A program made the translations under genes and the position numbers. A stretch of 64,000 bases of DNA. It comes from Sthenelais limicola (taxonomy: Eukaryota > Annelida > Polychaeta > Phyllodocida > Sigalionidae). Below are positions 47,191 through 59,100 of the stretch, in pieces (the first letter of the stretch is position 1; the number at the start of each line of letters is the position of its first letter). The notes below the pieces were generated by a model that saw only the letters and a program-made list of their open reading frames with translations, searched no databases and was not told the DNA's origin. The stretch lies in assembly GCA_942159475.1 (NCBI GenBank), contig OW804099.1:13146162-13210161 (forward strand). The letters run 5' to 3'.

Positions 47191-48760
47191 ATTTTTTTTA
47201 ATTTGAAAGTTTTTCAATGTGATTTATTCACAAGATCTCTTTGTTGGAAATGTTTTTGATTCAAACCAATAGAATCCAAATAAACCAATTGACGTACCCG
47301 TCTCATTCCTTTCCGTCCAACGGAACGTTATATACCATTCTCATCCACCGTAATATCTTGACACCTCCCCGCCCCCACCCCACACCCCCTATACAGCCGC
47401 CTAGAGCGGCGCCGTCCGTAGTGTCTTCAATTGGGACTTATAATAACCAGGCCATGTACATTTCTCTATTTATACATTGCAGAAATACACATACCCCTAA
47501 TATGGAGGCAACAAGTTTGTAGCGCACATGTAAAGAAGCTATATATAGGGGATGTACCAAGGTCGTAATTAAATGGATTATTGCATGAATTTCATTTTAG
47601 TTTAGGTTTTTAAGTGATTTTGGTGGTTTTAAGATTGCATTTCAATCGAAAGTATCTCTATGGAGATTTAGCATGTATTACTCTTAGACTTTACCGATTT
47701 AAAAAATTCTTTCACTGGTTATGTAGTCTAGGGGACTTTTCCCACCATATGGACGAAAAGATTTTAAAAATATTTCAATATCTAGTGTTTTGAGAGTTGT
47801 CATATGAATTTCAATGCAAATCCTATATGGTGGGCGAAAATTTAGATTTTTAAAAATGCCCAACGACATTTTTGGCTGTTTTACAGAGCAGGGGGGGGGG
47901 TCATATGTCTTTCAAAAATGCAAATTCCAACGATTTAGACAATGAATGGTCACTCCATTACTGCAATAGATATACAATGACCATTGCGCAATGGTAGCGC
48001 AATAAAAATACACTGACATTGCAGTCGGAAATCTTAATACAAAAAATCACCCATGACTTTAAAGTTGCATTTTGATAGAAAATTTCCTCTACTGGTTATG
48101 TAGTCTAGGGGACTTTTCCCACCATATGGACGAAAAGATTTTAAAATTGTTTCCATATTCAGTGTTGTTAGAGTTGTCATATGAATTTCAATGCAAATCC
48201 TATATGGACGGCGAGAATTTAGATTTTTCAAAATTTCCAACGAAAATGTTGCCTGTTTCAAAAACACCAATTCCAACAATTTAGAGAATAAATGGTCACT
48301 ACATTACTGCAATAGATATGCAATGACCATTGCGCAATGGTAGCGCAATAAAAATACACTGGCATTGCAGTCGGAATTCTTGTATAAAAAAAATCGTCAA
48401 TAACTTTAAAGTTGCATTTTGAGAGATAATTTCCTATACTGGTTACGTAGTCTAGGGGAATTTGCCCACTATATGGATAAAAAGATTTTTAAATTATTTC
48501 CATATTTTGTGTTGTTAGAGTTGTCATGAATTTCAATGCATTTTCTATATGGACGGCGAAAATTTACATTTTTCAAAATTTCCGATGAAAATTTTGCCTT
48601 TTTTGGGTCATATATCCTTCAAAAACACAAATTCTAACGATTTAGACAATAAATGGTCACTACATTACTGCAATAGATATGCAATGGCCATTGCGCAATG
48701 GTAGCGCAATAGAAATACACTGGCATTGCAGTCGGAATTCTTGTATAAAAAAAAACGGCA
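46435..48760 (+). repeat. Long-period direct repeats of the 7.4-kb element
   Basis: The block TTACTGCAATAGATATGCAA ... GGTAGCGCAATA appears at about 46,450, 47,957, 48,303 and 48,664. The last three are spaced about 346 and 361 bp apart, with shared flanks (GGGGACTTTTCCCACCATAT), making a three-unit array ending near the right terminus. Confidence 0.85.
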
Positions 48761-48854
48761 ATAGTTTAATGGGAAAAGATCCTTTAGTTATCTAAATAAT
48801 AAATGTAACTTGATGATTGTTGTAGAATGTAATATAGCAAAGGAATAAGATACT

Positions 48855-48944
48855 GCAATGCCAGTGCAATAGAATTACACTCCTATTGCACTCAACTAGA
48901 GACTTGACTGCAATAGGAGTGTAATTCTATTGCACTGGCATTGC
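48855..48944. repeat. Perfect 36-bp inverted repeat near the right end of the 7.4-kb element
   Basis: 48,855-48,890 (GCAATGCCAGTGCAATAGAA...) and 48,909-48,944 are exact reverse complements around an 18-nt loop, 85 bp from the terminus. Confidence 0.92.
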
Positions 48945-50079
48945 ATTGCACTCCATTGCACTCCATTGCACTCCCATTGCAGTCGCCATTGCACTCCATT
49001 GCACTCCATTGCACTCAGTGCCCATAGGGTGGTTTGTCTCTCATATGTTCTGTGGTAATTCAGAATTTAATGGAAAATCTGACCCATATAATGAAATACA
49101 CAATAAGAAATAAGTATTATAACAAGTTAAAACCATCTCCGACACATGGTTCAAAAGGATGGAAACCCCCGGGGAGCGAGTGTAATATATTGGAGATAAT
49201 TCCTGAATGAAAATATATTCATTATCACATATTCCAACCGCGAGACGAAATGTAAGACAAACTTTCAAAAGCTGTTAGATATAAGGTCAACCCTATGTTT
49301 CCTTTCCAGCAACTTCGTATTCATTAGCATTGTAGAAGCCCAGAAGGCAGGATACCTTGAATAAAATCGTTGTGTAAAAACAAAAAAAGAAGTGAATTGC
49401 CAATTTAATCATTATATATATTGTTTAACGGGAGGTCGTTGGAAGAACTGCATTTATGCAGATGTCCGCTCGAACAACATCTGCCAACTTCACAGCCAAG
49501 ATTTACTTGCCCGACATCATTTTTCACTTGCCCAAATTCATTTGCAGAATTATAATGAAATCATGCTATCTGTATGTATCTTGTTTCATTGTAGGTAGAC
49601 ATCACAACAGGGGTTTGAAATCGGTGCTGTAGAGATTTCCACTTGCCCATTTGGGCAAGTAACATTAAATTTTACTTGCCCAGTGACATTTTTTACTTGC
49701 CCCAGGCAAGTAAACATAGGTTTTTTCGAGCCGTGCGTGACTTCCTAGATTTTGATATGAGACTAGAGTGTTTTGTAATACATAAGTAACTTGTTTTATG
49801 AACAATATTATAATAGTATTATATATAAATATGTTAAAAGAAATAGTGTAGATTTAATGGTTGCCTACCTGGTGCTTCTGAGGGGTATAAGTCCAAACTG
49901 ACCGTCGCTACCACAGCTAAGTCTGTATATATGGTCAAGTATATCAATATGTGTCCAATCAGGCCAAAGAAAACTGTTATATGGTTAGTTGTTGCCGTTG
50001 TTGCTAATTGTTTCTGAATATTGTTATACACGCATTGCTCTGAAAGCAATGTACCTAGTGATTTACGCATGTTTCATAT

Positions 50080-50309
50080 GGGTCAGATTTTCAGAAAAGG
50101 TACAATTCGCCTTCACCAATCCTCTCAAATAAGCCACATTTAAGACAAACATGTGCTTCAAAATGCAGTTTAACATAACAGAACAGATACTTTAAATCAA
50201 TGTGATACCAATTAGGCTCAGATATACCCGGTATCATTTTTCAGCCTAATTTAGCAGAATTTCCTAAATGTGTAGAACTGCTAATTGTACATTTCTGAAA
50301 ATCTGACCC
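50080..50309 (-). mobile_element. MITE family A, right-arm copy
   Basis: Counterpart of 27,727-27,956, between the same duplicated flanks. Confidence 0.88.
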
Positions 50310-50706
50310 ATATATGGTCAAGTATATCAATATGTGCCCAATCAGGCCAAAGAAAACAGATAATTGTTTCTGAATATTATTATACACGCAATGCTCTGAA
50401 AAATATGTATCTAGTGATCTAGGCATAGTGCATATACATATCACTTTAGTGATTTACGTGGGGTTGTCATGGCAACCAATATGTTTCTTTTACTAAGATT
50501 AGATTAGTAAAATTCAAATTTATGACTCGATTTGTTTCTCGATGTTCATGATTGAAAGCATTTATAATAAATGTGTTAACTCGTTGGTTTCAGTAGCTTA
50601 GAATATTGGAATAATGCACTCGTTGCTACGTAACACGTGCAATATTCATGCTCCATCAACCAACTCGTTGGTTAACCTGTGTAGTGAACCTGCTGAAAAA
50701 TGCCAT

Positions 50707-50780
50707 TGCCATGACGGGGAACCGAACCCCGGACCTTTGGATTGACGCTCCAATGCTCTTACCAACTGAGCTTTCGAGGC
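50707..50780 (-). tRNA. tRNA-Asp(GTC)-like gene, right-arm copy
   Basis: Same 74-nt cloverleaf as 27,256-27,329, with the same acceptor mismatches and C33, and the AAAAA (TTTTT on the minus strand) terminator. Identity in both arms says little about function because the arms are recent. Confidence 0.6.
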
Positions 50781-51811
50781 AAGCACAACCTCAGCCGGTC
50801 ACAATCCCAAGTTCAACCACCAGGACCACTACACCTGTATTATATACACTAGCAAATTACCCGTCCTCCGGACGGTCCCCCTCTCTCCCCACACTTCCCC
50901 CTCTGTCTCTTTTCCCTCCGCCTCTTCTCTGTCTCTCATGTATACCTATTTTTCACTCCCAACCCCATCTCTGATTCCCCCCCCCTGTTCCTCCCCTGTT
51001 CCTCAGGCTCCCCCTCCTCGATTTTAGTTAATATACACATACCAAAATGATATTATACATATTGATGCAGTAGCTTGTGGCTAATGACGTAGTATCTCAC
51101 AGGGGCTTTCCCAGGCTATAAATAGAGTGTGGATATCCCGATTTAAAAAAAGGCTTCAAAATCACATTTCCACCCCAGATACCTTCACAAACCACATACG
51201 ACGACATCCAGAGAGGGGGGGCAGACCTCTACAGATGAGTAAAGTGGTTTGTAACACAACAAATTCCGAGAACATTCGGGACAAAGAAACCCCTCTTTCT
51301 ACCTTTTCTTTTCTACCCCTTTTTGTAGAAATCGCTCTACCCTTATATTATATGGATAACTGTTTAGTTATCCATTAGTTGGGAGTAGGGGGGTGGGGGG
51401 TTGTACTGAGAAGTATAACAAACATGAAATCCTTGAGAAATAAAAACGTTTAAAAGATAATTGGATGGTCACTTTATTTTAAAATAATTATAGGAAACCA
51501 CCATCTAGGAATTGATGAAAAATGTTTATTTCGCATTAATAGTTGTTTTAAGCAAGGGAAATATACTCTAGTTTAAGGGTTTTCTGCTTAGGAAGACTTG
51601 TTTAATTAGGTTTTTTGGTAAATAACATGACAACTTATGGTCTGGGCCCAGCTGTCACAATGTGTACATTACTAGGGACTATAGGAGAAACATACATATT
51701 CTAATATGTAATGTATCAAATAAAATGAGTCAAAAATATATGTTTCTTATTTTCTACCTAGCTCAGAATGGTCTTATTGTGGGAGTGTTCAGTGTATAGT
51801 GTTTTGAATTT

Positions 51812-52042
51812 GGGTCAGATTTTCAGTAAATGTACAATTCAACTTCACCAATCTTCTCAAATAACCCAAATCTCAGACGAAAATCAAGTTCAAAATACAA
51901 TTCAACCTAACCAAACAGATTGCTAGAATCAATAATGCAATGCCGAATATACTCGAATTTACCTAGTATTGACCAAATTACAGCCTAATTTAGCAGAACT
52001 TAGCTGCCAGTGCCAATTCTACATTTTCTCAAAATCTGACCC
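51812..52042 (-). mobile_element. MITE family A, right-arm copy
   Basis: Counterpart of 25,998-26,227. Confidence 0.82.
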
Positions 52043-52320
52043 ATTGAGTATTTTTTATTCAGCCAAAACATTATGTAACACATACATCTCAGAATCTCTG
52101 ATTTAACATGGAAAGAAACAGTAATCCATATGAAGAAAGTCAAGGTAGGGATTGTAATAATATGTGGAAATATTTAATCTTTAATTGTTGCAACTGCCCT
52201 ATTGTTGGTGTGTTTACCCGTGTACACGCATGTTTAAACAAGCCCAGCCCACACCACACCTAGGCATGCAGATCGCGAGGTAGTCATGGTTGGAGTATTG
52301 ACAAACCTTACATCCCACAT

Positions 52321-52681
52321 GGGTCAGATTTTCAGAAAATGTACAATTGGCAGCTCTACATATTTAGGACGTTCTCCTAAACTAGGCTGAAAAATGAAGA
52401 ATACCGGGTATATCTGAATATATTTGGTGTCGCATTGATTTAAAGTATCAGTTCTGTTATGTCAAACTGCATTTTGAAACTCATTTCATCTATCAAATTT
52501 GGCAAAATTAGAGTGCAAAATGGTAAATTCTAGGTACATCTGAGTGTATTATGTATTGTATTCATTCAATAAATCTGTCTGGTTATGTTGAACAGTATTT
52601 TGAACCTGACGTTCATCTTCAAAGTGAATTATTTGAGAGGATTGGTGAAGGTATATTGTACATTTCCTGACAATCTGACCC
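52321..52681 (-). mobile_element. MITE family A fused double copy, right arm
   Basis: Counterpart of 24,961-25,317; the same junction shows the fusion predates the palindrome. Confidence 0.75.
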
Positions 52682-52739
52682 ACATAATATAGAGGCATGG
52701 GTGGTGGAGTGTTGACACAACTTACACCACACCTATAGA

Positions 52740-52966
52740 GTCAGGTTCTCTGAAAATGTACAATTGGCAGCTGTACACATTTAGTAAGTTCTGCTAAATT
52801 AGGCTGCAATTTGGTCAATACGAGGTAAACTCGAGTATATCTAGCATTGTATTGATTCTAGCAATCTGTTTGGTTAGGTTAAGCTGTATTTTGAACTTTA
52901 TTTTCGTCTGGAATTTGGGTTATTTGAGAAGATTGGTGAAGGTCAATTGTACATTTCTGAAAAACC
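52740..52966 (-). mobile_element. MITE family A, right-arm copy
   Basis: Counterpart of 24,666-24,892. Confidence 0.75.
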
Positions 52967-53778
52967 TACACCACACCTAGAGGCAGGTAGTCATGGGTGG
53001 TGGAGTATTGACACACCTTACAACATAAATACCACACCTGAGGTCTCTTTATTCACCCCTACTACACACACACTGCACCTTGTGGTTGTTGATCCACTGC
53101 CCAGGCTATAGACTGATTTAAACAAAGGCCTACTTTACTACTTAAGCTTATTTTTAGACGTTAGGGCCCACCCATGCTTTATGTTATATTCATTTTAAAA
53201 ATAATGCAAAATCCACTTTCAAATGAAAGCTCCGAATCAGAAGCTATAGGGCCTACCCCTGATCAGATGTGGGCCCTAGCGTCTGATCTGGGGTGGGCCC
53301 CGGTGTCCAAGGTTCCGGGGCCCTGGCATCTGGGCCCTAGCATCATTGCCGGCATCATGGGTCCTAGCATCTGCACTCCGTTAGAGAGATGTGCGTGAAG
53401 CCCTTAAGTAGAAGGATCTGAAGGGAAAATAGGTGAAAGGCATAGAGCATAGCAGAACCCACTTGAACACGATCACTGTGCAGTTTAGCAAGAGACATGT
53501 GAAAAAATACTAAAAATAACTTGAATCGAGAAAAGATTAAAGAGATAAACCATAGACACTTTTTGCTAAACCATATAAATTTTGGACAGTGAATTAAAAA
53601 AACCCAGCCGAGTTTGGAGTACCCAAATTTCATCTCTATAAATGTACAGCACAAAAATAATTGTGATTACTTGTAACATCGCCTATGTTTTGCACATCAT
53701 ACAGTGGCGCTACCTGGTGAGAAGGTCACACACTCCTACCTCTAAGTCAATCACAACTCATTCAACTCTGACTCTGGA

Positions 53779-54075
53779 GTGGACGCCATTGCCGTGACGA
53801 CGACGATTAGCCCACCTGCGCGGCGGCCATCTTGGATTTCGTTCGCGCAAAGGGTTGTGGGAGGTGGAGTATTGCAAGCACCATTGCACACGGTGCAGCA
53901 AGCGGTGACCATTAATTTAGCCTTTGGAAAACATTGCAGCGAGATGGATGGGTACACCTGTTGTTTTCCTGGATGTTATAATAATAACAAATTGCTTTGG
54001 GGGTATTATTTCCTGAAAAAATATATTCTCCTCTACATAATCCTAAAAAAAATAACATTCCCGCTCAAATATTAA
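53779..54075 (+). CDS. Possible THAP-type first exon, right arm
   Basis: Mirror copy of 22,940-23,236 with the same 98-codon frame; the THAP-like start MDGYTCCFPGC is at the ATG 53,944. The YY1-type motif lies at about 53,821-53,833 (GGCCATCTTG). The palindrome ends 19 bp after the stop, so whichever arm is the parent must continue into later exons outside; none is recognisable to the right. Confidence 0.4.
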   Translation: MDAIAVTTTISPPARRPSWISFAQRVVGGGVLQAPLHTVQQAVTINLAFGKHCSEMDGYTCCFPGCYNNNKLLWGYYFLKKYILLYIILKKITFPLKY

Positions 54076-54093
54076 GGGAGCTTGAGTCCAAAA

Positions 54094-54266
54094 CTGCTAA
54101 ATTGGACTGAGAAGTTATAAACTCTAGGTATATATGGGTGTATTTGGTATTCAAACAATCAGTTTGGTTATTTTGAACTGAATTTTGAACCTGATTTGTG
54201 TCTTAAATTTGGGTTGTTTGAGAGGGTTGGTGAAGACGAATTGTACATTTTCTGAAAATCTGACCC
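54094..54266 (+). mobile_element. MITE family A, 5'-truncated at the palindrome edge
   Basis: Begins inside the element (CTGCTAAATTGGACTGAGAA) and ends CTGAAAATCTGACCC. The missing left end coincides with the end of the palindrome homology. Confidence 0.8.
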
Positions 54267-55426
54267 ACATACCAGTATTCGGCGGCCAGTACAGGTTACA
54301 GGTGTATTACATCTCACAGAAAATATCTCATTTAGCTGAGATTTTTATTTTTTTTAAAAAAAATGTTATTGAGTCTGATTTCGATGGAAAAATGCAGAAT
54401 TTCAGTTCTTCTTCCAAGGAGTATATATATATTTAAGATTTTCTACGTTTTAGAGCAAAGTTTTACTATTTTTTAATCGATTTAACTAGTAGGTCAGAAC
54501 CTAAAGTCGATTGCCTATATTAGATATAATAAATGATCAATGATTGAATAATCCTATTTTATATCATATGTAATGCATGGCATAGATCAATTGGAAGTTC
54601 TGAGTAATCAGAACTGGACAACAAAATAAAGCAATCAATCAATAAAGCTGCAAGTCAATCAAATCAGAGGTTGTTTCCATGGTAACACTGGACACCATTG
54701 CAAAGGTAACAATGGACACAACATAATGTTATAGTGACCAGTTTTATTTCGTCATTAAATTATTCAAATTTTATTTCAAAGTTATCACGAAGCCTCATGA
54801 TATGGTACATGATTAATTATATAGGTGTAAGCCTCACAACATAGCAAAATGGCCATTAGGCATTATTATAAGCGTGTAGCATTTCATTACAAATAGTTCA
54901 ATAATAGAAATTAGGTCAAGTGGAGCCTTTATTTCTGAGCTAATTAAGGTAGCTAATTAAGGTAAGTTTCTTACAATTCTGACTGACAAGGATATTAACT
55001 AATAATGAAACATTGAAACCATGTAGAAGGGTTAAATTATCCAGCATTATAGAGTCAATGGACACCATGTAATGAACTCAACAGGTCATTTTCAACCTCT
55101 ATATTTACCACCGCATCTACAATAGCTAGTTTCTAGGTCAACGTGACCTAGTTTACTAGCATGCGGCGTTGAGCGCTTGGCAGGCAGGCTGGGACATTGC
55201 ATCAGCCCACTGTGCTGGATATACACGGGCTGTAGCTGGGTGTGGGAGGGAGTGAGCCGTGCTGAGCGCCCAACAACACAGCGCATGTGTGCTAATGCCT
55301 GAATATTGTGTCACTCAATGGAAGCTTCCCAGAGCTCTATACGGAGCTCTAGATGTGTTCAAGTCCTTGCCACCGCGTGGGAGGACGTCCCCGGGCGCTC
55401 GCTAACCTGACACTCACTCACCTTTT
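54267..55426. other. No gene seen
   Basis: AT-rich to 55,080, then moderately GC-rich. A 64-codon minus frame (55,092-55,286) matches nothing I recognise. Confidence 0.4.
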
Positions 55427-55666
55427 GGGTGAGATTGTCAGAGAATGTACAATTAGCAGCTCTACACATTTAGGAAATTCTCCTAAATTAGGCTGGAAAC
55501 TGATACATACAGAAGAGTATATGAGTATATTTGGTGTAGCATTGATTTAAAGTAGCAGTTCTTTTATGGTAAACTGCATTTATTTTGAAGCTCATTTTTG
55601 TCTTAAATGTTGGTTATTTGAGAGGATCGGTGAAGGTGAAATGTACATTTTCTGAAAATCTGACCC
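55427..55666 (+). mobile_element. MITE family A, complete copy
   Basis: Starts GGGTGAGATTGTCAGAGAAT, ends CTGAAAATCTGACCC; about 240 bp. Confidence 0.82.
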
Positions 55667-55694
55667 TTTTATGGAGAGTGAGTCCCGAACATTT

Positions 55695-55925
55695 GTGATG
55701 TGTTTCAGGAAAATGAGTCATAGGTCGCAAAATTGATATTTTTCAAAGTGTTTTTTCACAAGATCTCTTTATTGGAATGTTCTAATTTTTGGAGGGTTTA
55801 TCACTTATAGCTATATCAATCGATGTAGCAATATGTAGCAATATGTAGACCTTATGTGCAGCAAAATGAAAATAAAGTTTCAATATAATATATATATATA
55901 ATATATCCTTTCGTTTTAATTATTT
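55695..55925 (-). mobile_element. MITE family B, half copy
   Basis: Starts GTGATGTGTTTCAGG with AAAATGAGTCATAGGTCGCA, then fades after ATATATCCTTTCGTTTTAAT; the other end is missing. Confidence 0.7.
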
Positions 55926-56064
55926 CATATTAGAAAAAGATGGGATTTGGTGGAATTAATTGTGTGTACGTAAATATAATGAGCGTCTATAAATAACTGA
56001 CGGTGCTATGTAACATAAGAAGTGATATTAGTCAGTTTTGATTAGTCAGTTTTGATATTTAAAC

Positions 56065-56190
56065 TGTACAATTGGCATTCCGCTTAATTAGGCTGCAATT
56101 TGGCCAATACTAGGTAAATTCGAGTATTCATTTAATGACAGTTTTCCTGATTAGGCTAAATTTTGCTAACCAGGCCTAAAATTCCTTTTT
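56065..56190 (+). mobile_element. MITE family A fragment
   Basis: TTAGGCTGCAATTTGGCCAA and TACTAGGTAAATTCGAGTAT match the family interior. Both termini absent. Confidence 0.55.
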
Positions 56191-59100
56191 GTTATCTGCT
56201 GAAGCCTAGACGTTACTATGGTGCGGGGGGGCATGTCAGGGTCAAGGTCCCAAACATTCATGACAGTGGTGGGGCCCTCTCTTGAGGGACTTAAGAGATA
56301 GGACTTAAGAGATAGGACCGATGCTAAGATCGACTTGCCCCATGTTAGAACTTGCCCCGATCTCCCCTAGCTGGTCTGGCGTAAAGGATCGCGTGGACCC
56401 GAGACGATTCTTTTCACATGTGGCGATATATATATGGTCCTATTTTTACTTCTTCTCTGATCACCTGTGCCGTGCCAGCCATGACGCAATAGTAAGCTTC
56501 ATAACATCTTCTAAATATAACGCAACCGTTAGTAATGCTATTTAAGAGACCTCGACAAGAGGCGACCATAAACCGCCTTGAAAGGCAGGTGCAGCTGGCA
56601 GTAGCATACTTCGAATCATTCCGTCGCCCCAGGCTTTTAGTGTCTAGAGTATGTGTGGCACCAGGAATCGGAAGGATATCGTCACAACAGGAGAAGTCTT
56701 GGGCTATTTACTTTACTAAACATTGAATTATTTGTACATTGACATTGCCCACCATCCCGCCCACCTCCCTCCTATGGCGTCTCCCGACGCCTTCCAAATC
56801 GTTTCGTTTCTTAGCTTTAATCTCCACATCGCGATCGGCGCTGTGGATTCCCTGCTGCTATGACGTCATTACATGGGCCTCGTTCTGGGTAGGGTTCCGG
56901 TGGGGAATCCCCGCGACTATGACGTCATTACACGAACGTACCGAGTCTGCATTCGTACGGCCGAGGGGGGTTAAGGCTTAAGCACTGGACATGCGTTGGG
57001 AAATCAGGGTATGTGCATTACAAGTATAGTAAAGACCATATGAATCCAGACGTTTTACTTCGCAAACATGTGAAGGATGGCCAATCCGTACTTGGTTTCT
57101 CCCATGGACGGCGAAAACATAGGTAGTTGGGTGAGCGAGATGGATTTTCTAGACTATAAAATAGCCCCCGGGTGGGCGGGGTGCGTTATGGCGTCATGGT
57201 AAATGCAGGCATTGCTTCGCTCTGCCACTAGCACCTCCTCGTCCAGATAGTATAACCGTGTGAGGGTAGCAGTGTTTTGCATGGTTATATTAGGCTATAT
57301 TTATATATTAAATGTTTGTTATCACCCCCCCCCCCCCTGCTCCCTCCTACCTAGTGTCCCGCAGCCCGCCGCCACTGGTGTCGTGTCTGCGGGACACTTT
57401 ATGCCTGTGCCTGGTGTTAGGGTGGCCCTAATGTGATGGTGCCAATGGCGGTCGGCAGGTCCCAACGCATCCCCATAGGAATAGTATAGGAATATCGATA
57501 ATCTATTTTACAGCCTAGATTGATTATTTCTTTGGACAAAACTTGCAGAAGACATCATATCGTTGCGATTTCTGGGTAAGGATGTCGGCTATTGGTATGT
57601 TTAATAGGAAAACGACACGATCAGGTTGAGTTGTGTACCTTGGGCCTTGACTCTAAAGGCCCGGGGCGACAGAATGATTCGAAATATGCCAGCTGCGCCC
57701 GCCTTTCAGGCGGTTTATGGTCGCCTCTCGTCTAGAAAGTATCTGCGCGAGAATTTGTGTTGTGTAGGCGTATGGTAACTGCTTGGCTGGTTAGTTTAGT
57801 AGAATATTTTCCGGCCGCTGTATTTGTTATATCGTTGGTAATAATCAAACCTTTTAAAATTATGGTTTCGGCGACTGCAGAGCCGGGGGACCCGGCTAAA
57901 CTTGGCCACTGGGAATGAGTTGACTCGGTGTTTTGCCGAAGTCTGCAGGGGTCTGGCTCCGCTATCAGACCCTGCAGACAATGATACTGAGCAGAAGAAT
58001 CGATATTTCGTTACCTTTTTAATGGAATAATCGCGGAGTTTCTACATGGAATATGACAGCAATACATGCACATGATAATCCTAGGCTAGTTGTTTTGGTT
58101 GTGCAAGTGCAAAGACGGAAGTGTCTGACCGGAAGGACCTTGCTCAATACACTATGAGAAGCCTTACGTATCATTTCCCATGCATTTCAGTCATGTGGCC
58201 CAACTTTCACGGTCGGTCGATCGGCCGATATGCAGTCCCCATTCACGCTAGTGTTAACGTATGTTTACACCAAGATTGTAATTTATCTGTGCGCATTTCG
58301 GTTAAATCGACTTTACTAATAGCTAGGTGTATTAATATGCTGGCGATTCATTGTAGTGGATGCCTAAGTTTGTAGGAAAATAAGTGCGAGAAACCTTTTG
58401 CAGACCCAGGGGCCCCTCTCTTATAATCGTTGTACAGTTATGGCGCTGCGTTCGCTGTGTTTTGGTAAATCACATTCGCTTATTGAAAAAAGTGGTTTGG
58501 CAGCCGTTCGTCAAGGCCCAAGTCCTTACAGAACTCAACGTGATCATGTCGTTTTCCTATAAAACTATAGGGGAAAATGGTTTATAATTTTAAAAAACCC
58601 TATGTTCTCTTATGTCCACACACTTCAAACCTGCCCCAGTATCAACATTATGCATTCTAAGAGTCATTTCACCTAAAATGTTAAGCTCTTACTAGTATCA
58701 CAAATCCGTGCTAGTATAATTACGGAGTTCCAGCATTACGTGCTTACGCCTATGTCTCTCTGTTTCTGCTTACCGCACAAATTTCATACAAAAACTAAAC
58801 GATTTTGATGCCAGTAGCCACGGGAGGAGGGCGGGACAGTAAGGAGAATGGTGGGCAATGTCAGCCTATAAATATATACTATATTTATGAACGTAAATAG
58901 CCCAAGACTTCCCCTCATTCCCATCAAACTGTGACGATAGGCCTCTACTGGTGCCATCATACTCTCTAGACAAAGAGCACCCAAAAGATGGCAGCACTAG
59001 TTGCCATCGAGGTAACTCTCCTGAGAGTTGGCGCAGGCGCAACAGACCCATAGGGTTGAGACAAGGACATAGGCAGATGCCCCCTGTATCGCATTTAACT

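Larger units (their letters stand above)
41582..49029. mobile_element. 7,448-bp TIR element with TG target duplication, unassigned superfamily
   Basis: Left end CCCTATGGGCATTTGAGTGC, right end GCACTCAGTGCCCATAGGG, inverted. The left arm of the palindrome (28,981-29,000, GACAAACCATGTCTC) is the uninterrupted site: the insertion splits ...GACATG / TGGTTTGTC, duplicating TG. Subterminal regions are packed with ATTGCAC/ATTGCGC motifs in both orientations. No long frame exists (longest about 82 codons), so it is non-autonomous despite its size. It is largely built of internal repeats. Ends and duplication length resemble the 2.1-kb element at 11,391. Confidence 0.88.
35887..54094 (-). repeat. Palindrome, right arm (18.2 kb)
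   Basis: Reverse complement of the left arm, longer because of the 7.4-kb insertion at 41,582-49,029. It also carries about 270 bp (39,872-40,145) with no counterpart on the left, where the 48-bp array and a family A remnant lie instead. It ends at 54,094, directly against a truncated family A MITE. Confidence 0.97.
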
